A stretch of DNA of 54,004 bases from JBBRMU01 sp038230655 (GCA_038230655.1 JBBRMU010000006.1:1-54004), one strand, 5' to 3'; positions 26,101-34,040 are shown, counted from the stretch's first letter. Translations and numbers: made by a program. Notes: generated by a model from the sequence alone, not told the origin.

Positions 26101-26135
26101 AACAAGACATACTTGAAATATGAGTATGTCTTGTT
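26101..26135. terminator. Perfect 13-bp stem-loop after the PC4 remnant
   Basis: AACAAGACATACT (26101-26113) pairs perfectly with AGTATGTCTTGTT (26123-26135) across nine bases. No T run follows directly (ATGGTTTTATC), so termination strength is uncertain. Confidence 0.5.
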
Positions 26136-26224
26136 ATGGTTTTATCTCATTGCTGACAAGATCGCACCTAGAAGAAATAAACAACTAGTAAGTATTTAAT
26201 TGCAGGCAAATCAGCTACAAGTGG

Positions 26225-26230
26225 TATAAT
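26225..26230 (+). promoter_or_regulatory. -10 box with +1 on the ATG at 26237
   Basis: TATAAT ends seven bases before the start codon, predicting a leaderless transcript. Confidence 0.55.
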
Positions 26231-26236
26231 GAGGCT

Positions 26237-26788
26237 ATGTTAATATACTTCACAGGCTCAGTATCTGCAAAAGAGAAGTTTCTTAAGAACTATCTATATA
26301 TTATCGATGTCCTTAAAAAAAAACACCATGAAGTCATCGCCGAACACATCTTAGACAGCACTGAAGACCATATACGTCTACTTTCAAAAGAGGAGCGCGT
26401 TAAGTTCCATGACAAGGTAAAAAAGTGGATTAATTCCTGTGACTTTGTCATTGCTGAAACGTCGCATCCAAGTACTAGTGTGGGTTATGAAATTGCGTAT
26501 GCGTTGAGAGTGGGGAAGCCTGTTCTTATCTTATATAGTGTTGGGGATGCACCTTCACTTCTGGGTCAACATGAAGATGAAAAAGTTATGAGTGAAAAAT
26601 ACTCATTCGAGAATGTGGGTGAAACCATTAAGGATTTCTCGGAGTACGTTGCAGGTAAACAAGATCTCCGTTTCACATTCTTCATCACCCCAAAATTAGT
26701 GAACTATTTGGACTTTGTTGCCAAAAACAGAAAAATTCCAAAATCAGTTTATCTTAGGAAACTTATTGAACAGGATATGGAAAAATAA
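26237..26788 (+). CDS. Nucleoside 2-deoxyribosyltransferase-like protein
   Basis: A 183-residue protein. The N-terminal 130 residues match the nucleoside 2-deoxyribosyltransferase/YtoQ-like fold: IYFTGSVSAKEKF, the CDFVIAETSHPSTSVGYEIAYAL block with a catalytic-type Glu, and GKPVLILY. The C-terminal 40 residues (RFTFFITPKLVNYLDFVAKN, then IPKSVYLRKLIEQ) look like a ribbon-helix-helix element, an unusual addition. It may act on nucleotides or modified bases; the substrate is unknown. The promoter places +1 on the ATG. Confidence 0.75.
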   Translation: MLIYFTGSVSAKEKFLKNYLYIIDVLKKKHHEVIAEHILDSTEDHIRLLSKEERVKFHDKVKKWINSCDFVIAETSHPSTSVGYEIAYALRVGKPVLILYSVGDAPSLLGQHEDEKVMSEKYSFENVGETIKDFSEYVAGKQDLRFTFFITPKLVNYLDFVAKNRKIPKSVYLRKLIEQDMEK

Positions 26789-26813
26789 GGACATGAACAG
26801 CTATTAGTTTTGA

Positions 26814-26819
26814 TATAAT
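26814..26819 (+). promoter_or_regulatory. -10 box with +1 on the ATG at 26826
   Basis: TATAAT ends seven bases before the start codon, predicting a leaderless transcript. Confidence 0.55.
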
Positions 26820-26825
26820 CATCGC

Positions 26826-27131
26826 ATGAAGGAACATTTTTCGGAAAAGGTTGATACTAAATCAGAGTCTGTTCCACCTGAAACAGAGGATATCAAGTTA
26901 AAAGCTTTTGAGACTCATCTTCATCTTGTTCTCCTGAAATCAATGTTGTCGGACCTCACCGTAGCCGCTAAGAGTGACCCTCAGTTCGAAAAAAAAAGAA
27001 TGAATACCTTTATTCGCTTCAATGAAGTTTGCATAGTTGAACTTTATAATACACAAAGTCCTGAATATAATCTTGCCTTACAAGAAATCTTAACTCAAGA
27101 AGAAACTCCGTCAAAAAAAGTTCATAATTAA
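26826..27131 (+). CDS. Hypothetical helical protein, 101 aa
   Basis: A 101-residue acidic, probably all-helical cytoplasmic protein (e.g. KAFETHLHLVLLKSMLSDLTV). I do not recognise it. One cysteine; no membrane segment. Its own -10 box places the transcript start on the ATG. The YdcF-like gene follows after 29 bases and may be co-transcribed. Confidence 0.65.
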   Translation: MKEHFSEKVDTKSESVPPETEDIKLKAFETHLHLVLLKSMLSDLTVAAKSDPQFEKKRMNTFIRFNEVCIVELYNTQSPEYNLALQEILTQEETPSKKVHN

Positions 27132-27160
27132 TAATATGACAGTTACACTCATTCTGTCTC

Positions 27161-27745
27161 ATGATTAACATTCTTATAGCTCTTTTATCAATATTCTTAA
27201 TAATTTATTTTTTTTTACTCATAGATATATATAAAGATATCTATAAAAAAACAATCGCGTATGCGGATGCAGCAGTAGTATTGGGTGCAAAGTCACATAT
27301 TGGGAGTAGCATAAACACCTGCTTAGATGCTCGTGTAGATCAGGGAGTTTCACTATATAAAAGAGGATTTGCCAAAAAACTTATATTTACAGGAGGAGTT
27401 GATAGGGGAGAGCGGGTGAGTGAAGGTGAGTTAATGCAGAAGATAGCAGTTGAAAAAGGGGCTCTCCTGAAAGATATTTTTTTAGAAAAAAAATCTGAGT
27501 CGACTTATGAGAATCTTGTCTTTACAAAAAAAATAATGGAGCAAAAAAAAATAAAAACTGTTATCCTGGTAAGTGATCCCTATTATTTGAAAAGAGTAGA
27601 TCTTATTGCTAAAAAATTAGGGCTCATTCATAGTCTGTCACCAGCACTCAACAGCCCCTGTTGGAGAAATAGTAAATATCTTTCATCAGGCTTTCTTTTG
27701 GAGCCGTTACATATCATTCTCTATAAGATAACAGGGAAGATTTAA
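27161..27745 (+). CDS. YdcF/SanA-type DUF218 protein
   Basis: A 194-residue protein with an N-terminal membrane segment (about 2-20) and a DUF218 domain: AVVLGAK, ARVDQGVSLYKRGFAKKLIF, TGGV, SEGELMQ, ESTYENLVFTKKIM and VSDPYYLKR. Family members (SanA, YdcF, ElyC) are linked to envelope maintenance; the biochemistry is not settled. It has no clear promoter of its own and probably shares the upstream gene's transcript. It overlaps the convergent ABC transporter by 4 bases. Confidence 0.88.
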   Translation: MINILIALLSIFLIIYFFLLIDIYKDIYKKTIAYADAAVVLGAKSHIGSSINTCLDARVDQGVSLYKRGFAKKLIFTGGVDRGERVSEGELMQKIAVEKGALLKDIFLEKKSESTYENLVFTKKIMEQKKIKTVILVSDPYYLKRVDLIAKKLGLIHSLSPALNSPCWRNSKYLSSGFLLEPLHIILYKITGKI

Positions 27746-29508
27746 TAGATATCGTACTTTTCCAACAGCTTCTTATTCCCCTCCACCTGATATGTGAGAA
27801 GGTCTCGATAGATGCCTGGCCGGGTAGAAAGCTCATGAGGACTTCCATTGTCAACGACTTTGCCTTCGTCAATAACTAGAATTTTATGGACATTTTGGAT
27901 AGTAGAGAAGCGGTGCGCGATAATAATGACCAATTTATCTTTCATTAAGTTTTTTAACCCCTCCTGAACCTCATTTTCAGACTTTGAGTCAAGACTCGAC
28001 GTTGCCTCGTCCAGGATGAGAATAGGGGAGTTCTTTAGAATAGCTCTAGCTATTTGAATCCGCTGTTTCTGGCCTCCGGATAATCTGACGCCTCGTTCAC
28101 CAACCTCAGAGTTAATATTTTTTGGGAGTTTCATCACAAAATCATAGGCATTTGCGAGTTTAAGGGCCTCAATAACTTCTTTTTCAGATGCCTCACTTCC
28201 GTAGGCAACATTCTCTTTGATCGTCGAGGAAAATAGTTCATTCTCCTGGAATACAAGTGCAATATTATTTCTGATAAACCTATGATCCAGATCTTTATAA
28301 CTCTTATTTTTCATGGAAATGTCGCCACCTGTTGGAGTGTAAAACTTGAGTATAAGATTGATGAGAGTGGTTTTACCGACACCACTGTGACCAACTAAAG
28401 CCACCTGCTCTTTCTGGTTAATTTCGAAAGAAATATCTTTTAGAATTAAGTCAGATGTTTCATACTTAAACGAGACTTTTTTAAACTCAAGATTTGGATT
28501 TTTAATTTTTTCAAGGTCATACTTTTTAGTAAACTCTTCTTTCGACGGGAGATCTAGAATCTCAAAAAATTCCTTAGAACCGCTTTCAGCAGCCTGAACC
28601 TGGGTAAGAATAAACGACATTGCAAATAGTGGCATCCGTGCCTGGTTCAGTAGTTGCAAAAGGAGTACCATTACACCGATAGTCAGTTTACTTTGAAAAG
28701 TACTGTAAAAAATCACGATCCCTGCAGCAGTAAAGATCAAAATTAAACTAAAGTTTCTTAAGAAGTCATACAGATGAAAAGTTAAACTTTGTTTGGCATA
28801 TAATCTGTTTATATCTTTTAAGTTCCTTGATACTGTATCATATTCGCTTTGCTCAGTATTAAAACTCTTCACCAGCTTTATGTTGCCTATAACCTCCTGT
28901 ATCCTTCCACGAGAGATATCCTCGATAATATTTTTTTGAACCTCGATTTTTCCCCACTGTTTTGAGGAGTAGTAACTGATAGCAAGATAGATTGGGAAGA
29001 GAAGGGAAGTGAAGACTGCGATTGGGATACTATAGTAGGCCATAACGGCGATTGTCAAAAAACTTTGCAAAAAAGTAGGCAAAATAAAATTAGTAGCAGT
29101 ATTCATAAACTGCTGGATTGTCATGATGCCTCGGTTCAGTTGATTGACGATTTTCCCCGACACTTCAGTATCATAGTAACTTTGAGGAAGGGAAAGGACT
29201 TTATAATAGAATTTTTCAGTAAGGAATTTTCGTAATCTACCGGCAAAATGATCACCTATACGTTCACTAATCGCAACTAGAACAGTACCCGAAGCCTGAA
29301 TTATAAACATGAGAGTGATAAAGGTTATTAATGCATTGATGTTCCCACCTTTATGTTGGATTTTTGCAACAATCTGATCTACAATCTGCTTTGAGATTAG
29401 TGGAACCACAAGATTCAAAAATACATTAACGAGAATTAATGCAGAAAGAACGGCGATAATGCCATATAAAGGCTTTGATATTTTAAGAACTTTGAATATG
29501 TTTTTCAT
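27742..29508 (-). CDS. ABC transporter, fused permease/ATPase (MsbA-like exporter)
   Basis: A 588-residue half-transporter with six membrane segments in the first ~310 residues and a C-terminal ATPase: Walker A GHSGVGKTT (Lys379), Q loop VFQENELF, signature LSGGQKQR, Walker B ILILDEATSSLD and the switch His in IIAHRFS. It should work as a homodimer exporting lipid, peptide or drug; the substrate is unknown. Minus-strand TATAAT at 29524-29519 gives a four-base leader. It lies 21 bases downstream of yaaA on the same strand. Confidence 0.93.
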   Translation of the reverse strand: MKNIFKVLKISKPLYGIIAVLSALILVNVFLNLVVPLISKQIVDQIVAKIQHKGGNINALITFITLMFIIQASGTVLVAISERIGDHFAGRLRKFLTEKFYYKVLSLPQSYYDTEVSGKIVNQLNRGIMTIQQFMNTATNFILPTFLQSFLTIAVMAYYSIPIAVFTSLLFPIYLAISYYSSKQWGKIEVQKNIIEDISRGRIQEVIGNIKLVKSFNTEQSEYDTVSRNLKDINRLYAKQSLTFHLYDFLRNFSLILIFTAAGIVIFYSTFQSKLTIGVMVLLLQLLNQARMPLFAMSFILTQVQAAESGSKEFFEILDLPSKEEFTKKYDLEKIKNPNLEFKKVSFKYETSDLILKDISFEINQKEQVALVGHSGVGKTTLINLILKFYTPTGGDISMKNKSYKDLDHRFIRNNIALVFQENELFSSTIKENVAYGSEASEKEVIEALKLANAYDFVMKLPKNINSEVGERGVRLSGGQKQRIQIARAILKNSPILILDEATSSLDSKSENEVQEGLKNLMKDKLVIIIAHRFSTIQNVHKILVIDEGKVVDNGSPHELSTRPGIYRDLLTYQVEGNKKLLEKYDIY

Positions 29509-29529
29509 CGGAAGTTTAATTATAACGTG

Positions 29530-30294
29530 TTACATCACTTTCATAAAGAGCAGCGAGTTTGGAGTTTTTTCCATAAACTGATAGCCTTCTGTGTCAAAGG
29601 TCTCCAGCTGTTTAATATCATAGACTCTATTTTTAACCATAAAGTCAATCATCATCCCGCGGGCCTTTCTATTAAGCAGCCCGAAACTGTGAATTTTTCC
29701 CTTTTTCTGTTGATTAAAAACTATTGAGATTAGCGGGGCTTTTAAACTTTTCACATCGACTGCACTTAGATACTCTAGAGAAGCTAAACTGATCACACAT
29801 GCTTCAGATCTCTGTTCAATTTCGTGGTTAAGATTTTGTGTAAGAAGATCTTTCCAGAAAACATATAAGTCCTTCCCTTTAGAGTTAGCTAGGGGAATAT
29901 TCATCTCGAGTCTATATGGCTGAATTAGATCATACGGCTTAAGAATACCATATAAACCAGAAACAATCCTTAAAGACTCTTGAAGGTAACTCGATTGTTG
30001 CTCTGTGTAGCTATTTTCGTGAATTTGCTCATAGATCCGGCCTGAATAAGCAACGATGGCGGGCCGACTGTTTTCCATAGTATGTTTCGGTTGCCATATC
30101 TGGAATCTCTTCACATTGACATCAGCAATCTCAGTACTTACACTCATTAACTTCTCGAGTTGGGGGACCGACATTCCTTTAAGGACCTCAACTAATTCAG
30201 CCGATTGCTTTAAAAAAGATGGCTGTGTCTGATACGGTGCTTGAAATGGTTTTTCGTAATCTAACGTTTTTGCCGGCGATGTAAGGATCAGCAT
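29530..30294 (-). CDS. yaaA: Peroxide stress protein YaaA
   Basis: A 254-residue YaaA/DUF328 (UPF0246) protein with the N-terminal SPAKTLD motif, FSGRIY-like AYSGRIYEQI, ILSGLYG-like IVSGLYGILKPYDLIQPYRL, and the C-terminal KKGKIHSFGLLNRKARG. In E. coli YaaA lowers free iron and limits DNA damage during peroxide stress. The length is normal. Minus-strand TATAAT at 30306-30301 puts +1 on the ATG. It fits with the peroxiredoxin elsewhere in the window as part of oxidative defence. Confidence 0.93.
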   Translation of the reverse strand: MLILTSPAKTLDYEKPFQAPYQTQPSFLKQSAELVEVLKGMSVPQLEKLMSVSTEIADVNVKRFQIWQPKHTMENSRPAIVAYSGRIYEQIHENSYTEQQSSYLQESLRIVSGLYGILKPYDLIQPYRLEMNIPLANSKGKDLYVFWKDLLTQNLNHEIEQRSEACVISLASLEYLSAVDVKSLKAPLISIVFNQQKKGKIHSFGLLNRKARGMMIDFMVKNRVYDIKQLETFDTEGYQFMEKTPNSLLFMKVM

Positions 30295-30381
30295 AGTGAA
30301 ATTATACAGAATTATTCCTCATAAGTAGCCCCAAAATCGGAGAATGAGTATTTTACCCGTCGCACTTTATCTTGAAAAAGG

Positions 30382-30387
30382 TATACT
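30382..30387 (+). promoter_or_regulatory. -10 box with +1 on the ATG at 30394
   Basis: TATACT ends seven bases before the start codon, predicting a leaderless transcript. Confidence 0.5.
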
Positions 30388-30393
30388 TAAATT

Positions 30394-30738
30394 ATGACAT
30401 CTACATCAATATGTGTGCACTGTGCTCATAGAGTTGCACCTGATTTTCATTTCTGTCCTGGATGCGGACATATCCTAACGCAGCAACCTCTTTCCACATC
30501 AATAGGTAAGATGATCTTTATTTTTCTCATAAGTTTCTGCTTTGCACCTATGGGACTGCGCTGGGTTATTCCATATCTTCATCAGAAATCTCCAAAAGCA
30601 AAGTTCATAGGCACAATGGCATTAATTATGACTCTCACATCAATTACTATTACAATTATTACGGTTAAAGTGGTTATGGATTACTACACAAAACTTCTGG
30701 ATCCAGCCACGTTAAAAACCCTTCACTTTAATTATTAA
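30394..30738 (+). CDS. Zinc-ribbon membrane protein
   Basis: A 114-residue protein with an N-terminal zinc ribbon (CVHCAHRVAPDFHFCPGCG) and two membrane segments (about 40-58 and 73-95). This zinc-ribbon-plus-membrane layout is common among small proteins of unknown function. The promoter places +1 on the ATG. The ITPase-like gene follows after 35 bases with its own TATAAT. Confidence 0.78.
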   Translation: MTSTSICVHCAHRVAPDFHFCPGCGHILTQQPLSTSIGKMIFIFLISFCFAPMGLRWVIPYLHQKSPKAKFIGTMALIMTLTSITITIITVKVVMDYYTKLLDPATLKTLHFNY

Positions 30739-30773
30739 AACTGATATAATTTTCCATAAATTTGTATTTGAAA

Positions 30774-31313
30774 ATGAATAAGCTTCACTTTGTAACCAGT
30801 AATAAAAATAAAGCCCGAGACGCACAGGAAATTCTTGGATTCCCATTAGAGATAGTCCAACTCGAGCTACTCGAAATTCAGAGTATGGATCTCGAAGTTA
30901 TTGTAATGCACAAAGCCGATGAAGCCTTTAAAATTCTTAAAAAGCCACTAATTGTAGATGACGTTGGACTCTTTATAGATGCTTGGAACGGATTTCCTGG
31001 CCCCTTCGTAAAATTTATAGGTAAAAATAGCTACAATCAGTTGCTAAGGATGTTATCGAGTGAAATAAATAGAAAAGCATACGCGAAAGTTGCCATCGGA
31101 TATCATGACGGGGAAAAAATTCATACATTTTTTGGCCAGATGGATGGTGAGATTGCTTTTGAAGAAAGAGGGGAGAGCGGTTGAGGATTTGGAACAATCT
31201 TGATAGTAGATGGAAAAAATCATACTTACTCTGAGCTTTCAAAGAATGAGCAGCATAATGTGTCACATAGAGGAAAAGCACTTAGAAGACTAAAAGATTT
31301 TTTGAATAAGTAG
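30774..31313 (+). pseudogene. XTP/dITP diphosphatase (HAM1/RdgB) interrupted by an in-frame TGA
   Basis: The frame encodes a complete HAM1-type house-cleaning pyrophosphatase: FVTSNKNKARDAQEIL, VDDVGLFIDAWNGFPGPFVKF, AYAKVAIGY, then RGESG-TGA-GFGTILIVDG, TYSELS and VSHRGKALRRLKDFL. A single in-frame TGA (31182-31184) splits it just at the conserved GFG region, leaving about 136 residues before and 43 after. Everything else is well preserved, so this is a recent nonsense mutation, a sequencing error or readthrough. TATAAT at 30745-30750 lies upstream; ATG 30774 is preferred over TTG 30762. Confidence 0.8.
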
Positions 31314-31335
31314 GCGAATCTTCCCTCTTACTGTT

Positions 31336-31551
31336 TTAATTCCTGCATCTATTCCTGTTATTTGCCTCAATATAGGATATCCTCTTTTCGCGAGAGTCTA
31401 TAGCTGATCATTTGTTTGAATATAGTTACTAGTTAAAATTGTGTGCTCTTCATCGAATTTTTTGAAAGCGGCGACTAGCCAGTCTAGAGTTTTTAGGACA
31501 CTATCTTTGAACTCATGAAACTTTTTAACTCTATTATTAAAACTGCTCTCG
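31336..31551 (-). pseudogene. Decayed coiled-coil hypothetical gene
   Basis: On the minus strand, an open frame without a start encodes RVKKFHEFKDSVLKTLDWLV, AAFKKFDEEHTILTSNYIQ and TNDQL before a TAG. A one-base shift continues as DSREKRISYIEANNRNR to TAA (31338-31336). Together they read like the heptad-rich HEKRI-type small coiled-coil proteins common in this phylum, broken by a frameshift and a missing start. No promoter was identified. Homology is judged by eye only. Confidence 0.4.
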
Positions 31552-31652
31552 TCACTGTATCAGAGTCAGGATTTTTCATAATAATAAATGATATCAACTC
31601 ATGGAGAAAATTGAAGTGGTTTATACTCTACAAAATTAAGAATTTTAAGTAG

Positions 31653-32603
31653 CTATTTCTCTTTAAAGTCTTTCTGAATATTCTCAATCATGTTCGGCCC
31701 CAAGAATGAACCAGCTCTAATTCTAGATAAATAATACAACTCGTTTGTTGAGTGCAGATTACCAGGTATCACTGATACAGCTGCAGAAAATGAGGCATTC
31801 TTCACTATCTTCAGAGTACTTTCATCAAAGGCACCATACGGATACGCAAAGGTTTCTACTTTTATACCAAGTAGTTCTTCCAAACCAGCTTTACTCAGTT
31901 CGATTTCTTCCTGAACCACTGACGTTTTCCCACCCTTTAGATACATATGGTCAAGCGTATGAGCGCCTATCTCAACGACTCCGCTATCAACAATTTCCCT
32001 TAGCTCTGACTTGGTTAAGTAGCCACTTCTTCCTATAAAGTTGTTAACAACATATATTGTCCCTTTCATCTGGTACTTCTTTAATAAAGGCAGCGCATTT
32101 AAATAAAAGTCTTCGTAGCCATCGTCGAAAGTTAAAACGGCGCTTGTACTACTTACCTGAGTCTTTTGATCTAAAATACCAGGTATGTCTCTAACAAAGT
32201 ATGTTGAGTAGTTGTGTTCTTTTAAAGTTTTAAGTTGATACTCAAACACAGCCGGATTAATATCTAAGTTCTTCTTACCTTTATCATTGGAGTCTGCGAC
32301 ATACTCGACATAGTGATACATAAGTATTGGTATTTTTATATGAAAGTTTGCAGGTGTCACACTTAGATTAGGTGTTGGTTTTTCAAAGGCTTTTTTATCC
32401 ATATACTCTGTGCTTACCATTTTTTGTCTCACTTTTTCTATTTGTTGCGGATTTCTGTAGTTTTCAACTAGATAAAAGCTACAAATACCCGCCCCAACTA
32501 AAATACCGGCCATAAATGGCAAAATAATGAGTTTTTTTATATTTCCAGATACAGTTGTATTTATTGGGCGAATTAAATGTTTCTTTCTTAATTTCTGTGG
32601 CAT
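31653..32603 (-). CDS. Membrane-anchored polysaccharide deacetylase (NodB/CE4)
   Basis: A 316-residue protein with one N-terminal membrane segment (about 23-46) and a NodB domain outside. Motif 1 is LTFDDGYED with the catalytic Asp and metal Asp, motif 2 is the HTLDHMYL His pair, and the FAYPYGAFDEST segment follows. ILMYHYV precedes the domain. It probably deacetylates peptidoglycan or surface glycan. Minus-strand TATAAT at 32615-32610 puts +1 on the ATG. The 1.4-kb gene-free region begins directly upstream. Confidence 0.93.
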   Translation of the reverse strand: MPQKLRKKHLIRPINTTVSGNIKKLIILPFMAGILVGAGICSFYLVENYRNPQQIEKVRQKMVSTEYMDKKAFEKPTPNLSVTPANFHIKIPILMYHYVEYVADSNDKGKKNLDINPAVFEYQLKTLKEHNYSTYFVRDIPGILDQKTQVSSTSAVLTFDDGYEDFYLNALPLLKKYQMKGTIYVVNNFIGRSGYLTKSELREIVDSGVVEIGAHTLDHMYLKGGKTSVVQEEIELSKAGLEELLGIKVETFAYPYGAFDESTLKIVKNASFSAAVSVIPGNLHSTNELYYLSRIRAGSFLGPNMIENIQKDFKEK

Positions 32604-32666
32604 TTACCAATTATACAAGAGCCATTGGTAGCTCAGACACTAAATGCGTAATGTGATACTTCATAT

Positions 32667-32727
32667 TAGCCTCAACTTCATGCTGCTTCTCTACCCATAA
32701 TGACGAAGTAGAGTAGTGAGGAGGCTA
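32667..32727. repeat. Head-to-head TAGCCTC/GAGGCTA pair with nested stem
   Basis: TAGCCTC (32667-32673) faces GAGGCTA (32721-32727). Inside it, CTCTAC (32689-32694) faces GTAGAG (32708-32713), so the 61-bp unit can fold as two nested stems. Confidence 0.55.
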
Positions 32728-32912
32728 TTTTATGGCTAAATGAGACGAATTACCAGCTAGAAGCTAAAGGGGCGGATTTGGAGGAATTTTGTGAGAAATA
32801 GGAAAATATAAATATAAACTGGATTTAATCTGGAAATAACAGAAATAAATAGCAAAATAATCACCAAAAAAAATAGCTAAAAAACGCGCTTCTCCACCAT
32901 GACCAAAGCCTA

Positions 32913-32940
32913 ACGTCGTAAATTATATCATTTACGACGT
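32913..32940. repeat. Perfect 11-bp inverted repeat
   Basis: ACGTCGTAAAT (32913-32923) and ATTTACGACGT (32930-32940) are perfect inverse copies around six bases. There is no T run, so it does not look like a terminator. Confidence 0.7.
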
Positions 32941-33158
32941 AGCACATCTTCCTTCTCCGACGCCTGGATATCTGTTTTTTTAGCCCTTCTGGTTTAGGGA
33001 ATAAATGAGCATTTGGGAGCCGAGTTCTAGAGCTGTTTCATTGCTTTGTCTATACTTTACTTATAAATATCACAGCAATAGTTCACAGGGCTATTCAGTT
33101 GATTACTCTTAGTTCACGACCAGAGTGTCTCCACTATGAGGCTTGTTAGCAGACTTGA

Positions 33159-33260
33159 TTTAGATTGCTATATTAATCCAATTCTTAATTTTTGAGGCTA
33201 TTTTTTGTTTATTTTATGATTATATTTTTTCTGATCGCATTTTTAGATTGTTATATCAAT
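33159..33260 (+). repeat. 19-nt direct repeat (two copies)
   Basis: TTTAGATTGCTATATTAAT (33159-33177) and TTTAGATTGTTATATCAAT (33242-33260) differ at two positions and start 83 bases apart within an AT-rich tract. Confidence 0.6.
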
Positions 33261-33466
33261 ATAAACTTTTCATTTTAAGGCTGGCCCCACCTCTACTCCG
33301 AAGGGAGATGTCATGTTTTTTATTATTTAGAGCATATTATCAGCCAAAATAACAATCTTCGAGGCTAAAAAATGGTATAGTTTAAGTAGTTAACACGTTA
33401 AATTTAGAGCATAAGGATAATCCAAGTTAACAGAATTGAGGCTAATTAAATTAAATTTAGTATAGG

Positions 33467-33475
33467 TTATCCACA
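33467..33475 (+). promoter_or_regulatory. Perfect DnaA-box match
   Basis: TTATCCACA, the consensus DnaA binding site. Only one perfect copy was found in the region; TTCTCCACA at 33992-34000 differs by one base. A single box can occur by chance. Confidence 0.4.
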
Positions 33476-33584
33476 TAATTGAGACAGCACACTTGGAGAG
33501 GGATGGATGAGAGTCGACACCGGATATATGTTCTTGCTCTCGATTAGACAACAGTTATGTTAAGAATGGGATAATTCTTAGTTT

Positions 33585-33701
33585 TAGCCTCAAGTTAAGT
33601 CCTATAGTTTTTCATACGAACGTGCAGATTATTACTATAGGATATTAACTTCACGTCCGTATTGTTCACGTTTGTATATTATAGGATAAATACCGAGGCT
33701 A
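33585..33701. repeat. 117-bp imperfect inverted repeat with three conserved blocks
   Basis: The left arm runs TAGCCTC, eight bases, TCCTATA, then ATACGAACGTG (ends 33624). The right arm (33667-33701), read in reverse complement, runs TAGCCTC, eight bases, TCCTATA, then ATACAAACGTG. The centre holds a third CACGTCCGTAT (33652-33662) and another CTATAGGA (33635-33642). The equal 8-base spacing between the first two blocks argues against coincidence. Confidence 0.65.
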
Positions 33702-34040
33702 CCTTACTCACCTCACTCCTCTCTTCTCTACTTTGGCATATCAAACATTTTTTTACCGAGTTGAAATAATATTAAAATAAATATCTTTAATGCTCGTAAA
33801 ATTTGAATCACTAGTATTTAGTCGGTATATTTCTTCAAATATCGAAATAGCAAAAGTACCAAAAGTCCTTCATAAGAGTAAATAGTGAGCCGTCTAAGTA
33901 CTTTTTTAAAACTCTTTTCTGATAAGAATGTCCAGAATGTGACAGCAATATTGTAGAAATAAATCCATTATTATTACTATGTACTTCCCTATTCTCCACA
34001 GATGTTTATGTATTTTTGGAAGCTTTTTTAAAAAGATTTA

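Larger units (their letters stand above)
33138..33701. repeat. Cluster of GAGGCTA-type motifs
   Basis: Forward copies lie at 33138 (GAGGCTT), 33194, 33361, 33438 and 33695; a reverse copy (TAGCCTC) lies at 33585. Two further copies, one reverse and one forward, lie at 32667 and 32721. Most are preceded by T or TT and followed by A/T-rich bases. Elsewhere in the window the heptamer occurs only about once per several kilobases. Confidence 0.6.
32604..34040. other. 1.4-kb gene-free region with repeated motifs
   Basis: The longest non-coding stretch in the window, about ten times the usual gap. I found no credible gene in six frames. It contains eight GAGGCTA-type motifs, two head-to-head pairs, a 117-bp imperfect inverted repeat (33585-33701), a 19-nt direct repeat, a perfect 11-bp hairpin and one perfect DnaA box. 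Very AT-rich tracts (e.g. 33160-33260) lie next to them. A replication origin, another protein-binding locus or a structured RNA are all possible. Confidence 0.6.

Noticed and set aside
30774..31313. UGA recoded as an amino acid (code 4 or 25)
   Set aside because: Several intact genes, such as hflX and the response regulator, end in TGA at the expected length, and no other long gene needs TGA as sense.
32712..32801. Thirty-codon open fragment reading EEAILWLNETNYQLEAKGAD
   Set aside because: It looks protein-like but has no start and no recognised family, and it overlaps the GAGGCTA motif; too short to call.
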